From Isoetes taiwanensis (Eukaryota > Streptophyta > Lycopodiopsida > Isoetales > Isoetaceae), in the NCBI GenBank assembly GCA_021234155.1, contig JAJEKV010000013.1, positions 4,336,028 to 4,400,027 on the forward strand: DNA of 64,000 bases. The letters are read 5' to 3'. Position numbers and translations under genes: made by a program. Shown here piece by piece: positions 23,831 through 34,570 of the stretch (the first letter of the stretch is position 1; the number at the start of each line of letters is the position of its first letter). The notes beneath the pieces were generated by a model, which was not told where the DNA came from, did no database searches, and was given only the letters and a program-made list of their open reading frames with translations.

Positions 23831-23839
23831 GACGGATTG

Positions 23840-25250
23840 TCGCTATGGAGAGAGCGTGGCATCCTCCGTGGAAGAGCGCGGAGGAGATATCGCTGAAAGT
23901 CGTGGAACCAATGTGGTGTTGCCGTGACCGTAAAGAGTTGAGCCGTGAAAGGCGCGCCCGAGACTCCAAAGTGGAGGGATCATCCGTGGTGGATGCGTGA
24001 AAGATAATCCGGGGACAACATGAGATTTGCCTACCTTATGAACAATTTCAAAAGGTGCAAATTCTTGCAGAAGAAGGACCCAACGAGCAATGCGGCTCGT
24101 GGGCGTGGATTTGTTGATCAAATAAAGAAGTGCTTGGTGGTCAACAAAGAATTTGATCCGACCGCCCAAAAGATAGTGATGGAAGCATTGGACACAGAAA
24201 ATTAAACCCAAGGCTTCACGCCGCGGGTGGAGAGTAGTTGCGCCGCCAGTAATTGAGTTTACTACCGGGCGATCGGTTTGGTTTGTTAGTGTGCGCATCA
24301 TATTCTTGAGAAAGAACAGCTCCAATAGCAAACGCCGGAGACATCTACATGGACGGAAAGGGCTTGTCCCATTGAGGAGGAACAAGAACCGGGCCCCGAG
24401 TAAGCAAGAGCTTCAACTGTTGAAAGCAAAGATCCGCCCGGGAATTCCAAGCCCGTGTGGATTCATCACCCGTGAGTTTATGAATGGGATCTGCAATGGC
24501 CGCAAGTCCGTGAATGAAGGTGGAGTAATAATTGACCTTACCCGTGAAAGAGCGTGTCTCCTTGATATTGGCCGGTGCTTGAGCCTTGAGCACACAACCG
24601 ATTTTGGGCAGGATCCGTGGTGATACCGCTTTGGTCGACTCACGCGCCCTAACGTAACACCCGGTGACCTAAAAAGGTGCATTTCTCGATTGAGACTAAT
24701 GCCGACTCATCACATTTCTGAAAGACGAGTTCCCATTTATCCAAGTGGTCAGCCATGGAATCAGAGGCAGAGAAGTCATCTTGAAAAAAATTTGTAAGAA
24801 GGGATTTTCCTTCATAAAATCATGAAAACTGAAAGCATGATGCGTTGAAACGTTGATGGAGAGTTTGATAATCCAAAAGGAACCACCTTGTAGGCAAAAA
24901 GTGACTTCACCTGGGTGGTGAAAGTAGTCTTGAGTTGATCAGATTCTTTGATTGAGATCTGATTGTAGTAAAAAACCATCCATGAAGGAGTACATCTCAT
25001 GTCCAAAGAACCCTTCCGTAACCCCGGTCCGTGAAGGGAAGTGGAAAATGATCACGCCCGCGGGCCCCGATTGAGTTTTTGAGAGTCCACGCAAACGCCG
25101 ATCTTCCCATCGGGTTTGAGTGCAATGACGATGGGGCTCACCCATTCGTAATGTTTGACCTCATAGATCAAACCCGCAAAGAAGGAGTTTGTCAATTTCC
25201 GCCTTGACGCCGATCACGTGAATTGGGGTTGAGCCGCATCGCCGTTGCTA
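23840..25250 (-). pseudogene. RT and RNase H region of copy C (fossil)
   Basis: Minus strand. RT blocks are MYSFMDGF, TTFTTQ, KVVPFGLSNSPSTFQRIM. RNase H blocks are LKAQAPANIKETRSF, PIHKLTGDEST, VLVPPQWDKPF, FVDHQALLYLINKSTP and KSHVVPG. The order is that of Ty3/gypsy pol. Broken. Confidence 0.75.
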
Positions 25251-25835
25251 TACAGACGTGCATCGATTTGGTAGGAATGGTGAGTTCCCCAAGGTTTTGT
25301 TGATTCCCAAGGTCTCAGAGCTCCGTGCGTAAAAATATGTTTGAACTTTTGAAGAGCGTGGATGCCCGCTACGATAGGGTGTCGGAAGATTTGCAAAGAA
25401 TGCTAACAGCCGATTGTTGCCCACGCCCACAATCTCGACTTCGTGAGTCCGAATATGGGGATAACTTCCCGGTCCCGACAATATGAGCAGGAGGTTGAAG
25501 CATGACAGATGCGTGGCACTCGCTGTGGTGAAGAAGAGAGGTTGCCGAAGTTTCATCAAGCGTAGGTTGCTTCATGACAAGGTACATCTACCGGAGCCGC
25601 AGGAGGTTCAAAGATCTGAAAAATGATCAACACGTTGGATTCTATTGCAAGGAGCCGTAAGGGTCAAGTAAAGCAGCCACGTACCGGGTCCTCGATCAAG
25701 AGTCATTTCTCCCCAAGGATCAAAGATACCTCGGGTAGGATGACAGAGGCGCACTCACTTGGTGGAGCCCGAACTTGATAGATATTCGGGCGCCCTCGTA
25801 ATCGCGGTCGGAGAGAGGGTTCCGCGATTGTCTAA
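25251..25835 (-). pseudogene. Protease-RT linker of copy C (fossil)
   Basis: The same stretch is present in copies B and D between protease and RT. It holds no domain I can name. Confidence 0.45.
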
Positions 25836-26078
25836 TCAAAATGATTTTACCGGGTTTCCAAGTCCATAGTGGCATTGAGGTGACCATCCGCGGATGACTA
25901 ACTGATCCGCGTGGCCCAAGAATGGATGCTCTTGGCCTGGCGGAGAAAAGACCAACATTTCATAATCACCTGGATCTTCTCCAGCCTTCCAAACACCGAA
26001 TTCCAAGGGGAAGCGGAGATCACCAATGTTGATGTGAAGAAGAAGCGTGACGCCTTGAGGTCTCGTGATATGGCCATT
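25836..26078 (-). pseudogene. Protease region of copy C, cut off (fossil)
   Basis: Minus strand with NGHITRPQGVT, LHINIGDLRFPLEFGVWK and ATDRLVI-like blocks, matching the second half of the protease region in copies B and D. The element ends here. Confidence 0.65.
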
Positions 26079-26079
26079 A

Positions 26080-26108
26080 GGCCCTGAGTGTCGTTTGGTG
26101 GGGGAGAG
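26080..26108 (+). other. Polypurine tract next to plus-strand LTR
   Basis: GAGTGTCGTTTGGTGGGGG precedes an LTR start. The same GTGTCG...TTGGTGG run precedes LTR unit 1 in copy A, so this is a plus-strand element end, opposite to copy C beside it. Confidence 0.7.
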
Positions 26109-26697
26109 TGTTAGTCCTGTGCCTCCTGGTACAGGACTATTCATGCATACGACGGACCAGGTCAGGTCCAAGGATCCTGGGCCAGCACGGGCCGGTTGGT
26201 CCAAGGCCTAGCAGAAGACCAAGCAGCAGACCACGCAGTCAAAGCCTGGGTCCGCTACCAAGAGGCGCCGCTCAGACAAGTGACGGCCCGTCACCGCCCG
26301 CGTCAGCGTCAGCGTGATTCTAGGCACTTCAAGAAGCACCACCAGCTTTCCTGCAAATCAGGCCTCCTTCCAGGAGTTGGCACCGAGATCAGTCAGAGTG
26401 TCTATATTGGGCCAAAGGCCATTGTACTATATATATGACTAGAGCTAGCACATGAGTTTTTAGATGAGTTTTGAGTCTTGTCTCTTTTCAGTCTTCTCTC
26501 GATTGCGAGAGCTCATGTATGTTCATCATTGATATCAAGGAAGCTTATCATTTTCCTCTCATTATTCTCTTTTGTTCTGTTTTCTTCTTCTTGTTCTCTT
26601 CTTGCAAATCCCGCGTGACATAGTCCCCCCGGATTCTCCTGTTAGATCCACGGGTCCTCGCTGAGAGGGTCGTCTTGCAGAGTTCCCCGAATCCGCA
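26109..26697 (+). repeat. Plus-strand LTR, end missing
   Basis: The LTR starts TGTTAGTCCTGTGCC and follows the array consensus to about 26697. The last few bases (CCCCAAACA) are absent and LINE sequence follows. It probably is the 3' LTR of copy B, left beyond the inserted copy C. Confidence 0.7.
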
Positions 26698-28480
26698 TTA
26701 CCGCCCGACACGTGGAAGCTTTCAGACGGGCGTCTGTAAAAGGACAGAGGTTGTGCATCATCAAAGTGCTTGGTGGCTTTCAGACAAGCCGCATGTGAAG
26801 GTGGCGAGAGGTTGCACTAGAGGTCGCGCTTTGATTTATGCACTTGAAAACTTTCGCATGTGTGTCCAGAAGGTGAAAAAGCCCCGACTTTGCTTCTTGC
26901 ACTTGGAAGCCCGCTACCGCCTCGACATCGGAAGCTTCGCGACGGCCGCCCCGAAAAGGCGAGGTGGTGCATCATCAAAGTGTTTGAGGCTTTTCGCAAA
27001 GCCGCCCCAGAGGGTGACACCGTATTCATGACAACTCCAGTGATAGAAGAGCCGGACGAGCCCTACGTCCCTTCATCCAACACCACAGATATGCATGTGG
27101 ATAGTGCCGACACGCTATCCCCTACCTAGCGCACATGGCAGCAAAACTTCTACCGAGAGTACATAGATGCCATTCCCAATCGCAGCCGATGACACCGCAA
27201 AATTGACAGTGCATAATCGAAAAAGAGAAGCGCTGGCAAAGTCTCGTGCAACAAGCATAGCTCTGCGTGCATATGACAGATACTCTAGCCTAGCTAAGAA
27301 GTCAGATCCGTGGCTTCACCACCACCAAACCGTAGTTGAGGAGCACCGGAAACAGGTTCAAGCAATGGCAGAGGGCAACAGAGCTCGAATTGCTTGCTTG
27401 GCAGAGGAAATGCAGGCCTCCGCACCCAAATTGCTCAAGAGGCAAATTGGCTATCGAAAAACAGCCAGATTTCCAAAGATGGAGACCCGCGATACAAAGA
27501 CTGGAAGATGGCCTTCGCTTAGTGCACTCAAAGGCGTAGGATAAGAAGAGTCTTGCCGACATGCAGTGCCCGCGATAGATTCCTTTGTACACCGCCATGG
27601 AAACCATGACACAGACAAGCAACGGTTGAGCAGAGACAATGGTAACCATCTCCCGCCTTCGATCGAGGTCGAGGAGGTCGCCATCGCGGATGCAAAAAGT
27701 CCGTGTTGCTTTTGAAGAGAGCCACCACAATTGAGAGCCCTTCAAAGTAGGGTCGAGACACAACAAGTGGCCTCATCCGCGCAATGAACCCTATGCCGGA
27801 CTCTCACTTGTAAACCGGAGCATATCTCCGCAGCCCAAGATCGGAAGATGCAGAGCCGAGGGCAGCCATTGCTGAAAAAGGCAAGGGACTCAATGCTGAC
27901 GCCATGAGCAATTGCAACGGTGCATGCGTGAATTGACAAGGCAAAGCAACAATTTCAGCAGAGCTAAGCTCCCGGGCCGGAAGGAGAGACCACTATACCT
28001 ACCACGGCAGTCCCCACCGCCAAGAGTCCGCAAGGCGCCGCCCGGGGCCGCCTACTATCGCACCCCCAAGCCGCTTCCATGCCACCCACGCCCAACGTAG
28101 GCCACGACCTATGCCCCGCCGACAAGAAACAACTCCTGTTGTGCCAGTGGGATTGACCCAACAAATGAGAGCTCCAAGAGCCGAGGCGGGAGAAGCCACA
28201 ATGTGGTGGTATGCGTGGCCCGGACGTAAGAGGCAAGGTGGGGAGGACCTCATTAACCGCTCCAAATGTTGATTCTTGCTCGAATGACATTCCCCATGCC
28301 GGTAAACATTATTAGGGCGAGACGCCATGGCGTCCAAAGACCCAAACCGCCCACGGGTGGTCCCGCGTTCACAAGACGAGATGCATAAGTGAAAGCCGCC
28401 ATCCTCGCGCCGTGGTAGGCGACTAAAGGGAAAGCGCCAGATGTTGACCGAGACCTGACCCTCGCCCAACAAGAAGACCG
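26698..28480 (+). pseudogene. Possible LINE ORF1 region
   Basis: Upstream of the endonuclease there are open stretches in changing frames. One has FEAFRKAAPEGDTVF and an acidic segment with EEPDEPYVP. A second, near 27180-27540, is rich in Lys, Arg, Glu and Ala and may form a coiled coil. The phrase VVHHQS or CIIK, from GTGCATCATCAAAGTG, occurs twice, near 26752 and 26967, pointing to an internal duplication. ORF1 proteins bind LINE RNA, but no RNA-binding motif is clear here. It is called mainly from position. Confidence 0.35.
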
Positions 28481-28824
28481 CAGCATGAGTTGGCCAAAGT
28501 TAAAAGCATTCGAGAATGTGGAGGAGCCGCAGATCGTTTGGGCAAGATGCAAATTTTCGTGCCGCGAAGAATCGCCGCTATGAATCTTGCTAACCCTCAA
28601 GCCAGCCTGCCGGACCGGACCATCGCTTCGGGCACCGCTACAGCCAAGAGAGACGCTTCGCTCAAGTTGCCTCACCTTCTGTTGCTTTCTCGCACATCTC
28701 AGCTCAAGTTGCCCTCACCTTCTGTTGCTTTCGACATCTCGTGGCTGCTTCCCCACGCCACCCCTTCGCCACGCTTAATCGAATCCCCACCACCCTCGCC
28801 AACAAATAGGAATTGTGCCTCCGC

Positions 28825-29570
28825 ATGGTCTCCTGGAATTGTCGGGGCTTCCCATGGCAGAAGGGAGATAGTCTCAACTCAGTTGCCGCAGACATGGATC
28901 TCATCTTCCTCATGGAAACATGGGAGCATGCAGGACACAGGATACCCGACTTGCCAGGATACCAGCACTACTCAATCTTCAATGATTGCACAGGAAAGCG
29001 GGGGCATGGGGGTTGCCTGCTACTACCGAACAACCTTGGCACAGTCAATCTCCTTGTTCAAGACAGACAAGCACAACCGGTACCTGTGGGTGCGTGTGCA
29101 AAACTGCAGTAGCAGACCCCTCTTTGTGGCAGCCTGCTACTTTCCACATGCAGAAAGCAACTTCTATCACACCCACTCGGATGTGGATAGGCTGGACCCC
29201 TATGTCGATCTATATGATGACATACAGCAGCATAAGCAGTTGGGCAGTGTCATACTCCTTGGAGACTTCAATGCGCGCACCGGGGTAGAACAACCCATGA
29301 GATTTGATCCCTTGACTGATGATATATTGCGCCAAGGCCCCGCAGAAGGAGCTTGGCCACGGACATCGATGACAATCGTGTCACGCGCTATGGTCGACAG
29401 TTGCTTTTGCTCGCAAAGATCTTTGACCCGGTAACTGCAATGGATCGGCATGCTGGCCTTCCACCCGCAAGAGCAATTTGTAGGAAGGAAACCGTGGGGG
29501 CGGATCTAGTGTGGTGGACTATGTGTTGGTGCCTCGAAAGGTGATATGCATGTCATCAAGCACTTTCGTG
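28825..29570 (+). pseudogene. LINE ORF2 endonuclease domain
   Basis: Reads MVSWNCRGFPW at the start, then LIFLMETWEHA, later YLWVRVQNC, VAACYFPHAE and VILLGDFNART, and SVVDYVLVPR-like near 29510. These are the ordered motifs of the exonuclease/endonuclease/phosphatase fold that nicks the target site. The Asn of SWNCRG, the Glu of MET and the Asp and Asn of GDFN are the expected catalytic residues. A frameshift lies near 29005 and another after 29280. The ATG at 28825 was chosen because it directly opens the SWNCRG block. Confidence 0.75.
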
Positions 29571-30199
29571 TGGGAACAACTAATCGGGATGAAGAGATCG
29601 ACCGGACCACTTACCACTTTACTTGAAGTTGGCTTGGCGGGTTGTGCGAACCCCCCCGTGCAACAACTCCTCACATGCCTCACCGCGATTGGATTATGAA
29701 CATGCAGGGCTTATGCCCGTGATGCTTATAGATGACCCGCAGAAATTTTGCAATATCCTACACTAGAGCAAATGCATGTGCCGGACCGACCGATGTGCTT
29801 AGGACCGTGGGCGTAGAGATGCTTTGGGATAAGCCGCCCGACGGCATTGCACCTCCAAGAACACAACCTTCCCACGTAATCAATGGTTTGATGCAGAGTG
29901 CAAGGAACACAAACGCCGGCTTCGCCAAGTCACGCACTCGCTTTACGCCCACATGCAATCCGACAAGACCAAGATCTTCCTTAAAGCTAAGAAAGCCGTA
30001 CATTGCAAGCATCAAAGGGAAATGTTTTACCTCCCCGAACGTCATTCCCGTGACCTTGGCTAAGGGTTCTTAGAAAGCCATACAACCCACGTGGAATATC
30101 ACTCCCGAAAGCGGTGGAGGCAATACTTGCAACAGCCTATATATGACCCCCGTGGTGCACATGCAAAGATTACCCTTGCAAGAAGGCCCGGTGTTGGAA

Positions 30200-31100
30200 A
30201 TCACAGATTCGGACGTGGAACAAGGCTTACAACGCCTTGCCAATGGGAAAGCCCGTGACTTGGATGGTATGCGTGCAGAATTGCTTAAGTGGGCGGGCCG
30301 CCCATGATACCAGGTTTGACCGCCTTTGTTCAACAAGGCATTACAGAAGGCTTCCCCCGCCACAATGGACCACTAGCGAGTTGTTCCCATCTATAAGGCG
30401 GGTGACCCACATCGCCCAAACCAATTACCGAACAATCATGGTCGGGTTCGGTGTTTGCAAAACCGCTATCGGGATTCTCGAAAGCAAAGCAATTGACGGG
30501 ATGGGCAGAGGCGCAGAGGTGTGGGCCCTCACCCGTGTGTGATTCGCACTCCCAAGCACTCAACCATTGACCACATCTTCACGCTAATAACTCTCGATTG
30601 AAGACAGCAGGAACCGCCGCCGATCTATATTGTTGCTTTGTGGATTTTGGCGGTAAGGCATTTGACACGCGGCTCTGAAAACTATGGGCAAGATCGCAAC
30701 AACCGGGGTTCCTCAGAGATTTGCGTAATGCAAAGCAGGCTGTGCTATATGAAAGATGCTCGGGTCGGTTGCAGCAGACAAGCCAACCATTTGATAGTAG
30801 TATCGGGGTCCGCCGTGGATGCCCTCTCTCCCCAACATTGTTTGGGCTTTACATTGATCAATTGGAGAGTCGGGTTTGCCGATAATGGGGCTTATGGAGC
30901 TCACCTTCTATCGATCATCGACAGCTTAATATATGCCGATGATGTGGACCTCCTAGCTTACACACCGCCAGATATGCAACGACATCTCGATGCCTCGACA
31001 CATTCCCTCGCCAAGCGACCGATATGCGCTGGCCAACCCGCCAAGACTAAGGTGGTTTTCATATCATCTTCACGCCACCGAGGGTCCCTCCTTCGCTACC
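30200..31100 (+). pseudogene. LINE ORF2 reverse transcriptase domain
   Basis: Visible RT blocks are NYRTIMVG, the IDHIFTL region, a VDF block near 30640 (VDFRKAFDT in other LINEs), the SRGVRRGCPLSPTLFGLYID region near 30800, and the active site YADDVDLLAYTPPDMQRHLDA near 30935-30995. These are followed by TKVVFISS and YKYLGVEF. Frames change several times. It copies LINE RNA at the nicked target. Confidence 0.8.
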
Positions 31101-31990
31101 AAGGCCGTAATGTGGAAGTTGCATCCACATACAAGTATTTGGGAGTGGAGTTTCCTTCTACTATGCACCGGGACACATCCATAATGGCCACGAAAGTGAC
31201 GGCAGGCTGGAAGGCACTATATGCAATGCAAAACAATAGTCATAGAGCTGGAGAGTTGTATGATTGGGCCCATCACCACACTGCTCAAGGTTTTAGTAGA
31301 GCCCGCCCTTTTTATACTGGGGTGGAAGTATGGGGCCCAAAGAGTATCACTTGCTACTTGGAATGACTTGGAGCAGGTCCGTAAAGCCTTCTTAGTAACG
31401 AAAGCACTAGGGGTGAAGTCCACAGCCCCATATCAAATTCTACCGCAGGAGATGTGATTCTTGCCTCTTCAGAGGGCGGCCCTTGATCGCCACATTGTCT
31501 ATTTTCAGAAGGTGGTCAATATGGACGATGCTCGTCTCCCTAAACTAGCTTATATCATGGCAATGGGGCCGCAATGCCTCAAGGCCTGCTGGAGGGAAAA
31601 GAGAGCTCAATGGTTGGCTAGATGGAATGTGCAGAGCACGTGTGCATACATATGCAAACAGAGGCGATCGCCATAGCTTGAGGCAATATCTTGACGCTTG
31701 TTTCCTCAAAGAAGCTTTGGGATGCCAATGCCCTTGAACATGTCAAGACAACACACTATCGCCACATAAATCCCACATTGGAACGAGGCCTGCAATGCTA
31801 CCTGCGTATCCACTTGCCCATGAAAAGGCGCAGACTCATTGCCTCCATTCGCACAGGGGCACATCATCTTCGAATTGAGACAGGCAGATGGATTGGTGAG
31901 CCACGCCAGGACAGGCTCTGTCAATGCTGCCAAATGGGAGTCATTGAGGATGAATCTCATACCCTTCAAAGTTGCCCAAAGATATGATCA
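31100..31990 (+). pseudogene. LINE ORF2 C-terminal Cys/His region
   Basis: After the RT, the region reads LERGLQCYLRIHLPMKRRRL, then RTGAHHLRIETGRW, and ends with RLCQCCQMGVIEDESHTLQSCP, a CxxC...H....C pattern found at the end of many LINE ORF2 proteins. The frame closes at 31987. Upstream, near 31450-31690, the frame is interrupted. Confidence 0.65.
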
Positions 31991-32305
31991 AATTGAATGC
32001 GCTTATGCCGAAGTTGGTCGCCTAGCCAACCATTACATGTGACATTGAGCAAAGATCCAAGGTCTTTGGGATCATACCTTCAGGAGGTTATGGACATGCG
32101 AGATCAGCTATGTCCTCGGGCACACACTTGACATGTATATATACATTGATGTATACTTGTACAGTTTGACATCATTCTTATTACTGCCACGGTTTTTCCC
32201 TCGAAAACCCTTCGGGGCGGGGGTTTTTTAACCCGGACAGTAATAAGTTTGCTGCGCTCCTTGTGGGTCCCATAGGCCGATTGGCCTCAGTGGACGATAA
32301 AACAT
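31991..32305 (+). other. LINE 3' untranslated region with GC hairpin box
   Basis: It holds a GC-rich box from TTACTGCC at about 32176 to CAGTAA at about 32245, whose ends can pair, with poly-T and poly-G runs inside. A related box is at 62893-63016, and a third on the minus strand is at 34498-34570. It probably is the RNA structure recognised by the LINE reverse transcriptase. Confidence 0.55.
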
Positions 32306-32389
32306 CATTCTCATTCTCATTCTCATTCTCATTCTCATTCTCATTCTCATTCTCATTCTCATTCTCATTCTCATTCTCATTCTCATTCT
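32306..32389 (+). repeat. CATTCT hexamer tail, 14 units
   Basis: 84 bp of perfect CATTCT units at the LINE 3' end. They take the place of a poly(A) tail. Confidence 0.9.
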
Positions 32390-32858
32390 TTGGTACTCTA
32401 CTTAGTTTACGCACCTCCGTTTGAAGCACAATTTGCAAGGATGCTACAACCAATGCTACATGATCTGCTTCAGCTACCATATCAACAAACTTCTTGTAAT
32501 GTACTTTGAATGGAAACATAAGAAATAATATGCCCTGAAATATATAAAACCATGGGCGTCCATGCACTGCCTTACCAATCTGCAACTATGGCAATCTCTG
32601 AGCTCTAAAGCTGGCACATCGAATCCAGAAAGGGAGTCCATTCTGCATTCAAAATCATTCGATCCTTCATGCAACGAAAAATAGACAGATAAAGAATTAA
32701 AAATAAAATGGCTAACCTTATAAAGCTCAATCGAGTCGGAATCCAGCAAAATAGTGGCTCTTGGAAGATTTTAGACAACTCAGATAAGATTTTGCATCCA
32801 TGCAAAGAAAAGCATTGCCACTTGCAGATTCAGAAATAGACATCCTCAAATCCAGCAT
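32390..32858 (-). other. Exon-like pieces of an unidentified host gene
   Basis: On the minus strand a 43-codon frame starts at 32858 (MLDLRMSISESASG) below a telobox. Further down are open stretches bounded by plausible splice sites: a donor at about 32718 (AAG/GTTAG), an acceptor near 32668 or 32650, a donor near 32560 and an acceptor near 32530. The last open piece has [14 protein letters not shown] and [16 protein letters not shown]. It runs up to the LINE tail, as if the LINE had landed in or near an exon. No family is recognised and the frame across the first splice is ambiguous. It could be chance. Confidence 0.25.
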
Positions 32859-33023
32859 AAAAATGGGATCTTTCGGTGGGAAGCTCTAAAATGCACCATA
32901 GTCTAATAGTTCCCCTTCACTGCCACGGCCTGGACACAGAGCTCCGTCTCAGAGCTCCGTCTTCAACAATCACTCGCCGCTTGTGCCAGAACCCTAACCC
33001 CGTTCACCTTATGCTTTCCGTGC

Positions 33024-33037
33024 AAACCCTAACCCTA
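33024..33037. promoter_or_regulatory. Telobox
   Basis: AAACCCTAACCCTA, with ACCCTAACCCC nearby at 32991. In plants this motif is common in promoters of growth and ribosomal genes. It lies about 165 bp upstream of the minus-strand frame at 32858, with a repeated CAGAGCTCCGTCT between. It is far too short to be a telomere. Confidence 0.4.
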
Positions 33038-33039
33038 GC

Positions 33040-33900
33040 ATGACCAATCACATTTTTTTTATTTTGACTTTAAATTTCTATTATCTAATGGTGCATCTTT
33101 GCACTGCCTTGGCTGCATGGTGTGGATATGATGCATTCACCACATGTGAAGCATTATCAAAATTTTGGAAGGAGTATTGTCCAAGAGCAAAAAAATTCAT
33201 AAAGAAATTTTCTGGCGGGGTAGACGCTTGGTGATGTGGCTGGCAAAATTTTGAATGAATTTGCTTTTGCTCTTGAAAATTCTTAACGAAATTTTAGGAA
33301 GCTTCAAATTTGGCATTTCAGGCAGATCTTCATAAGGTTTCATCAGTTTTCTAGCAGCATTATCTGGCACCGCTGCTTACCATTATCCAACAAAGAATCG
33401 ACAGAAGTTACGGATTGTAAAACACGGTCGATTTGGGCCAAATTTTGAAGCTCCCTAAAATTTCGTTGTAGAAATCAACCTAACGTTCTAGCTTTCTTTT
33501 TTATATGCCTAGATCTGGCAAAGTTGGAAAATTATAAAATAGCGCTATCATTTCCACATGCAATTGCCTGACTATGATGCAATTTTCTGGGCATTCTTAA
33601 ATTGAATTCAATGTTCGTACTAGAAATCATACCATTCTTTACTTACTCCAACTAGCATATGTTTACCCTAGCATACCCAACCCGCTCTCAAAGGCAGACA
33701 AAATTTCATATTCACAAATGAATATAACATCATATTTTATATTATAAAGTTCTACTATATGTGAACCAAGCCCTAGATCAGATGGCTTAGGGTTTTTTCG
33801 TTACCTTTCATAATGACAAAGGAGGCAGTTATTGGAGCAGGATAATGTCATGTATAATCACAGTGGCATTCAAAGTGTAGTGTTTTGCAATGTTTGCACT
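33040..33900. other. AT-rich low-copy DNA
   Basis: A short open frame at 33040-33234 shows no family features. Nothing else is recognised. Confidence 0.4.
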
Positions 33901-33916
33901 CATGGGGTTAGTAACA

Positions 33917-34145
33917 AGTACTCTGATTCTAGAAGACATATTAACCTCACCTTTGATGTTGATACATGGAGAGACAAATAAAGTATATTGACATGGAAAG
34001 CAAGATGGTGCAAACATTTGCCAAGGAGATGAGTACTCCGATTCTAGAAGTCCAATCAACGCAAATATAATGTTGGTGCAAAAACTCTCCAAGGAGATAA
34101 GTACTTGAATTCAGGAAGCCCAATCAACCCAAGTTTGATGTTGGT
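33917..34145. repeat. Diverged 68-bp tandem repeat
   Basis: Two adjacent 68-bp units begin at 34007 and 34075 (GGTGCAAA...CCAAGGAGAT), and a partial related unit lies at about 33917. Units differ by several substitutions. Confidence 0.6.
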
Positions 34146-34334
34146 TTTTTGGATTTGATAAAGATGGGCTTCGATTTTGATTGCAATTGTGACATTCTCA
34201 TCTTCAATTATATAAAGCATAGTTGTATGTTTTGTTGTATATCAAACAAAGTTAGATGGATTAAACATGGGTGGAGATTCACTGTTATATGATTCTAAAC
34301 TGTTCACTTATTACACGAAACGGACAAAGCTATA

Positions 34335-34460
34335 GGGTTTTCATTCATCTCAGTAGTTCTACACTTGTTTAGAGTGTGTAGCTGCACATTTGCAAGCTAT
34401 CCACCAAAAAAATAAAAAACACAGGGAATATTCAATTATATCTCTTGGACTCCAAATTAG
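34335..34460. repeat. Dispersed repeat, first copy
   Basis: This stretch resembles 63885-64000 in the same orientation. Shared words are TTCATTCATCTCAG, GTAGC.GCACA, GGGAATAT.CAATTATAT and TTGGAC.CC. The family is unassigned. The minus-strand LINE-type box at 34498 follows, so both may belong to one minus-strand element. Confidence 0.5.
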
Positions 34461-34497
34461 ATTTCTACAAAGGTCGGCTAGTGTACCTGCCAAGATC

Positions 34498-34570
34498 TTA
34501 TCGCCAGGATTAAAAAACCTTGCCCTTTCGGGTTTCCGAGGAAAAATCCTAGCGGTAAGCCCTCGGCAAG
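34498..34570 (-). repeat. LINE-type 3' GC box, minus strand
   Basis: The reverse complement reads ATTTTTCCTCGGAAACCC, then a G/C box and GGTTTTTTAATCC. This parallels the 3' box of the LINE at 32176-32245. No microsatellite tail is seen next to it. Confidence 0.45.

Larger units (their letters stand above)
18091..26078 (-). mobile_element. Ty3/gypsy element, copy C
   Basis: Minus-strand element of the same family. From low to high coordinates it has its 3' LTR, polypurine tract, the 3' extra region, the spacer with antisense promoter, integrase, RNase H, RT and protease. It stops at about 26078, shortly before the protease active site as placed by copy D. Gag and the 5' LTR are absent. It lies inside what looks like copy B. 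Fossil with several tens of breaks. Confidence 0.85.
26698..32389 (+). mobile_element. LINE (non-LTR retrotransposon), near full length, broken
   Basis: In order: a possible ORF1 region, an apurinic-type endonuclease, a reverse transcriptase, a C-terminal Cys/His block, a short 3' untranslated region with a hairpin-like GC box, and a tail of fourteen CATTCT units. That order and a simple-repeat tail are typical of LINEs that move by target-primed reverse transcription. Frames change several times in both open regions, so it is not active. The clade is not certain: the endonuclease and the C-terminal Cys/His block exclude a simple R2-type layout. No clear target duplication was found. Confidence 0.8.

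Noticed and set aside
32181-32585. Minus-strand frame with an Asn-Glu repeat
   Set aside because: The repeat is only the reverse reading of the CATTCT tail of the LINE.
33024-33037. Interstitial telomere
   Set aside because: Only two plant telomere-type units are present, so telobox is the better reading.
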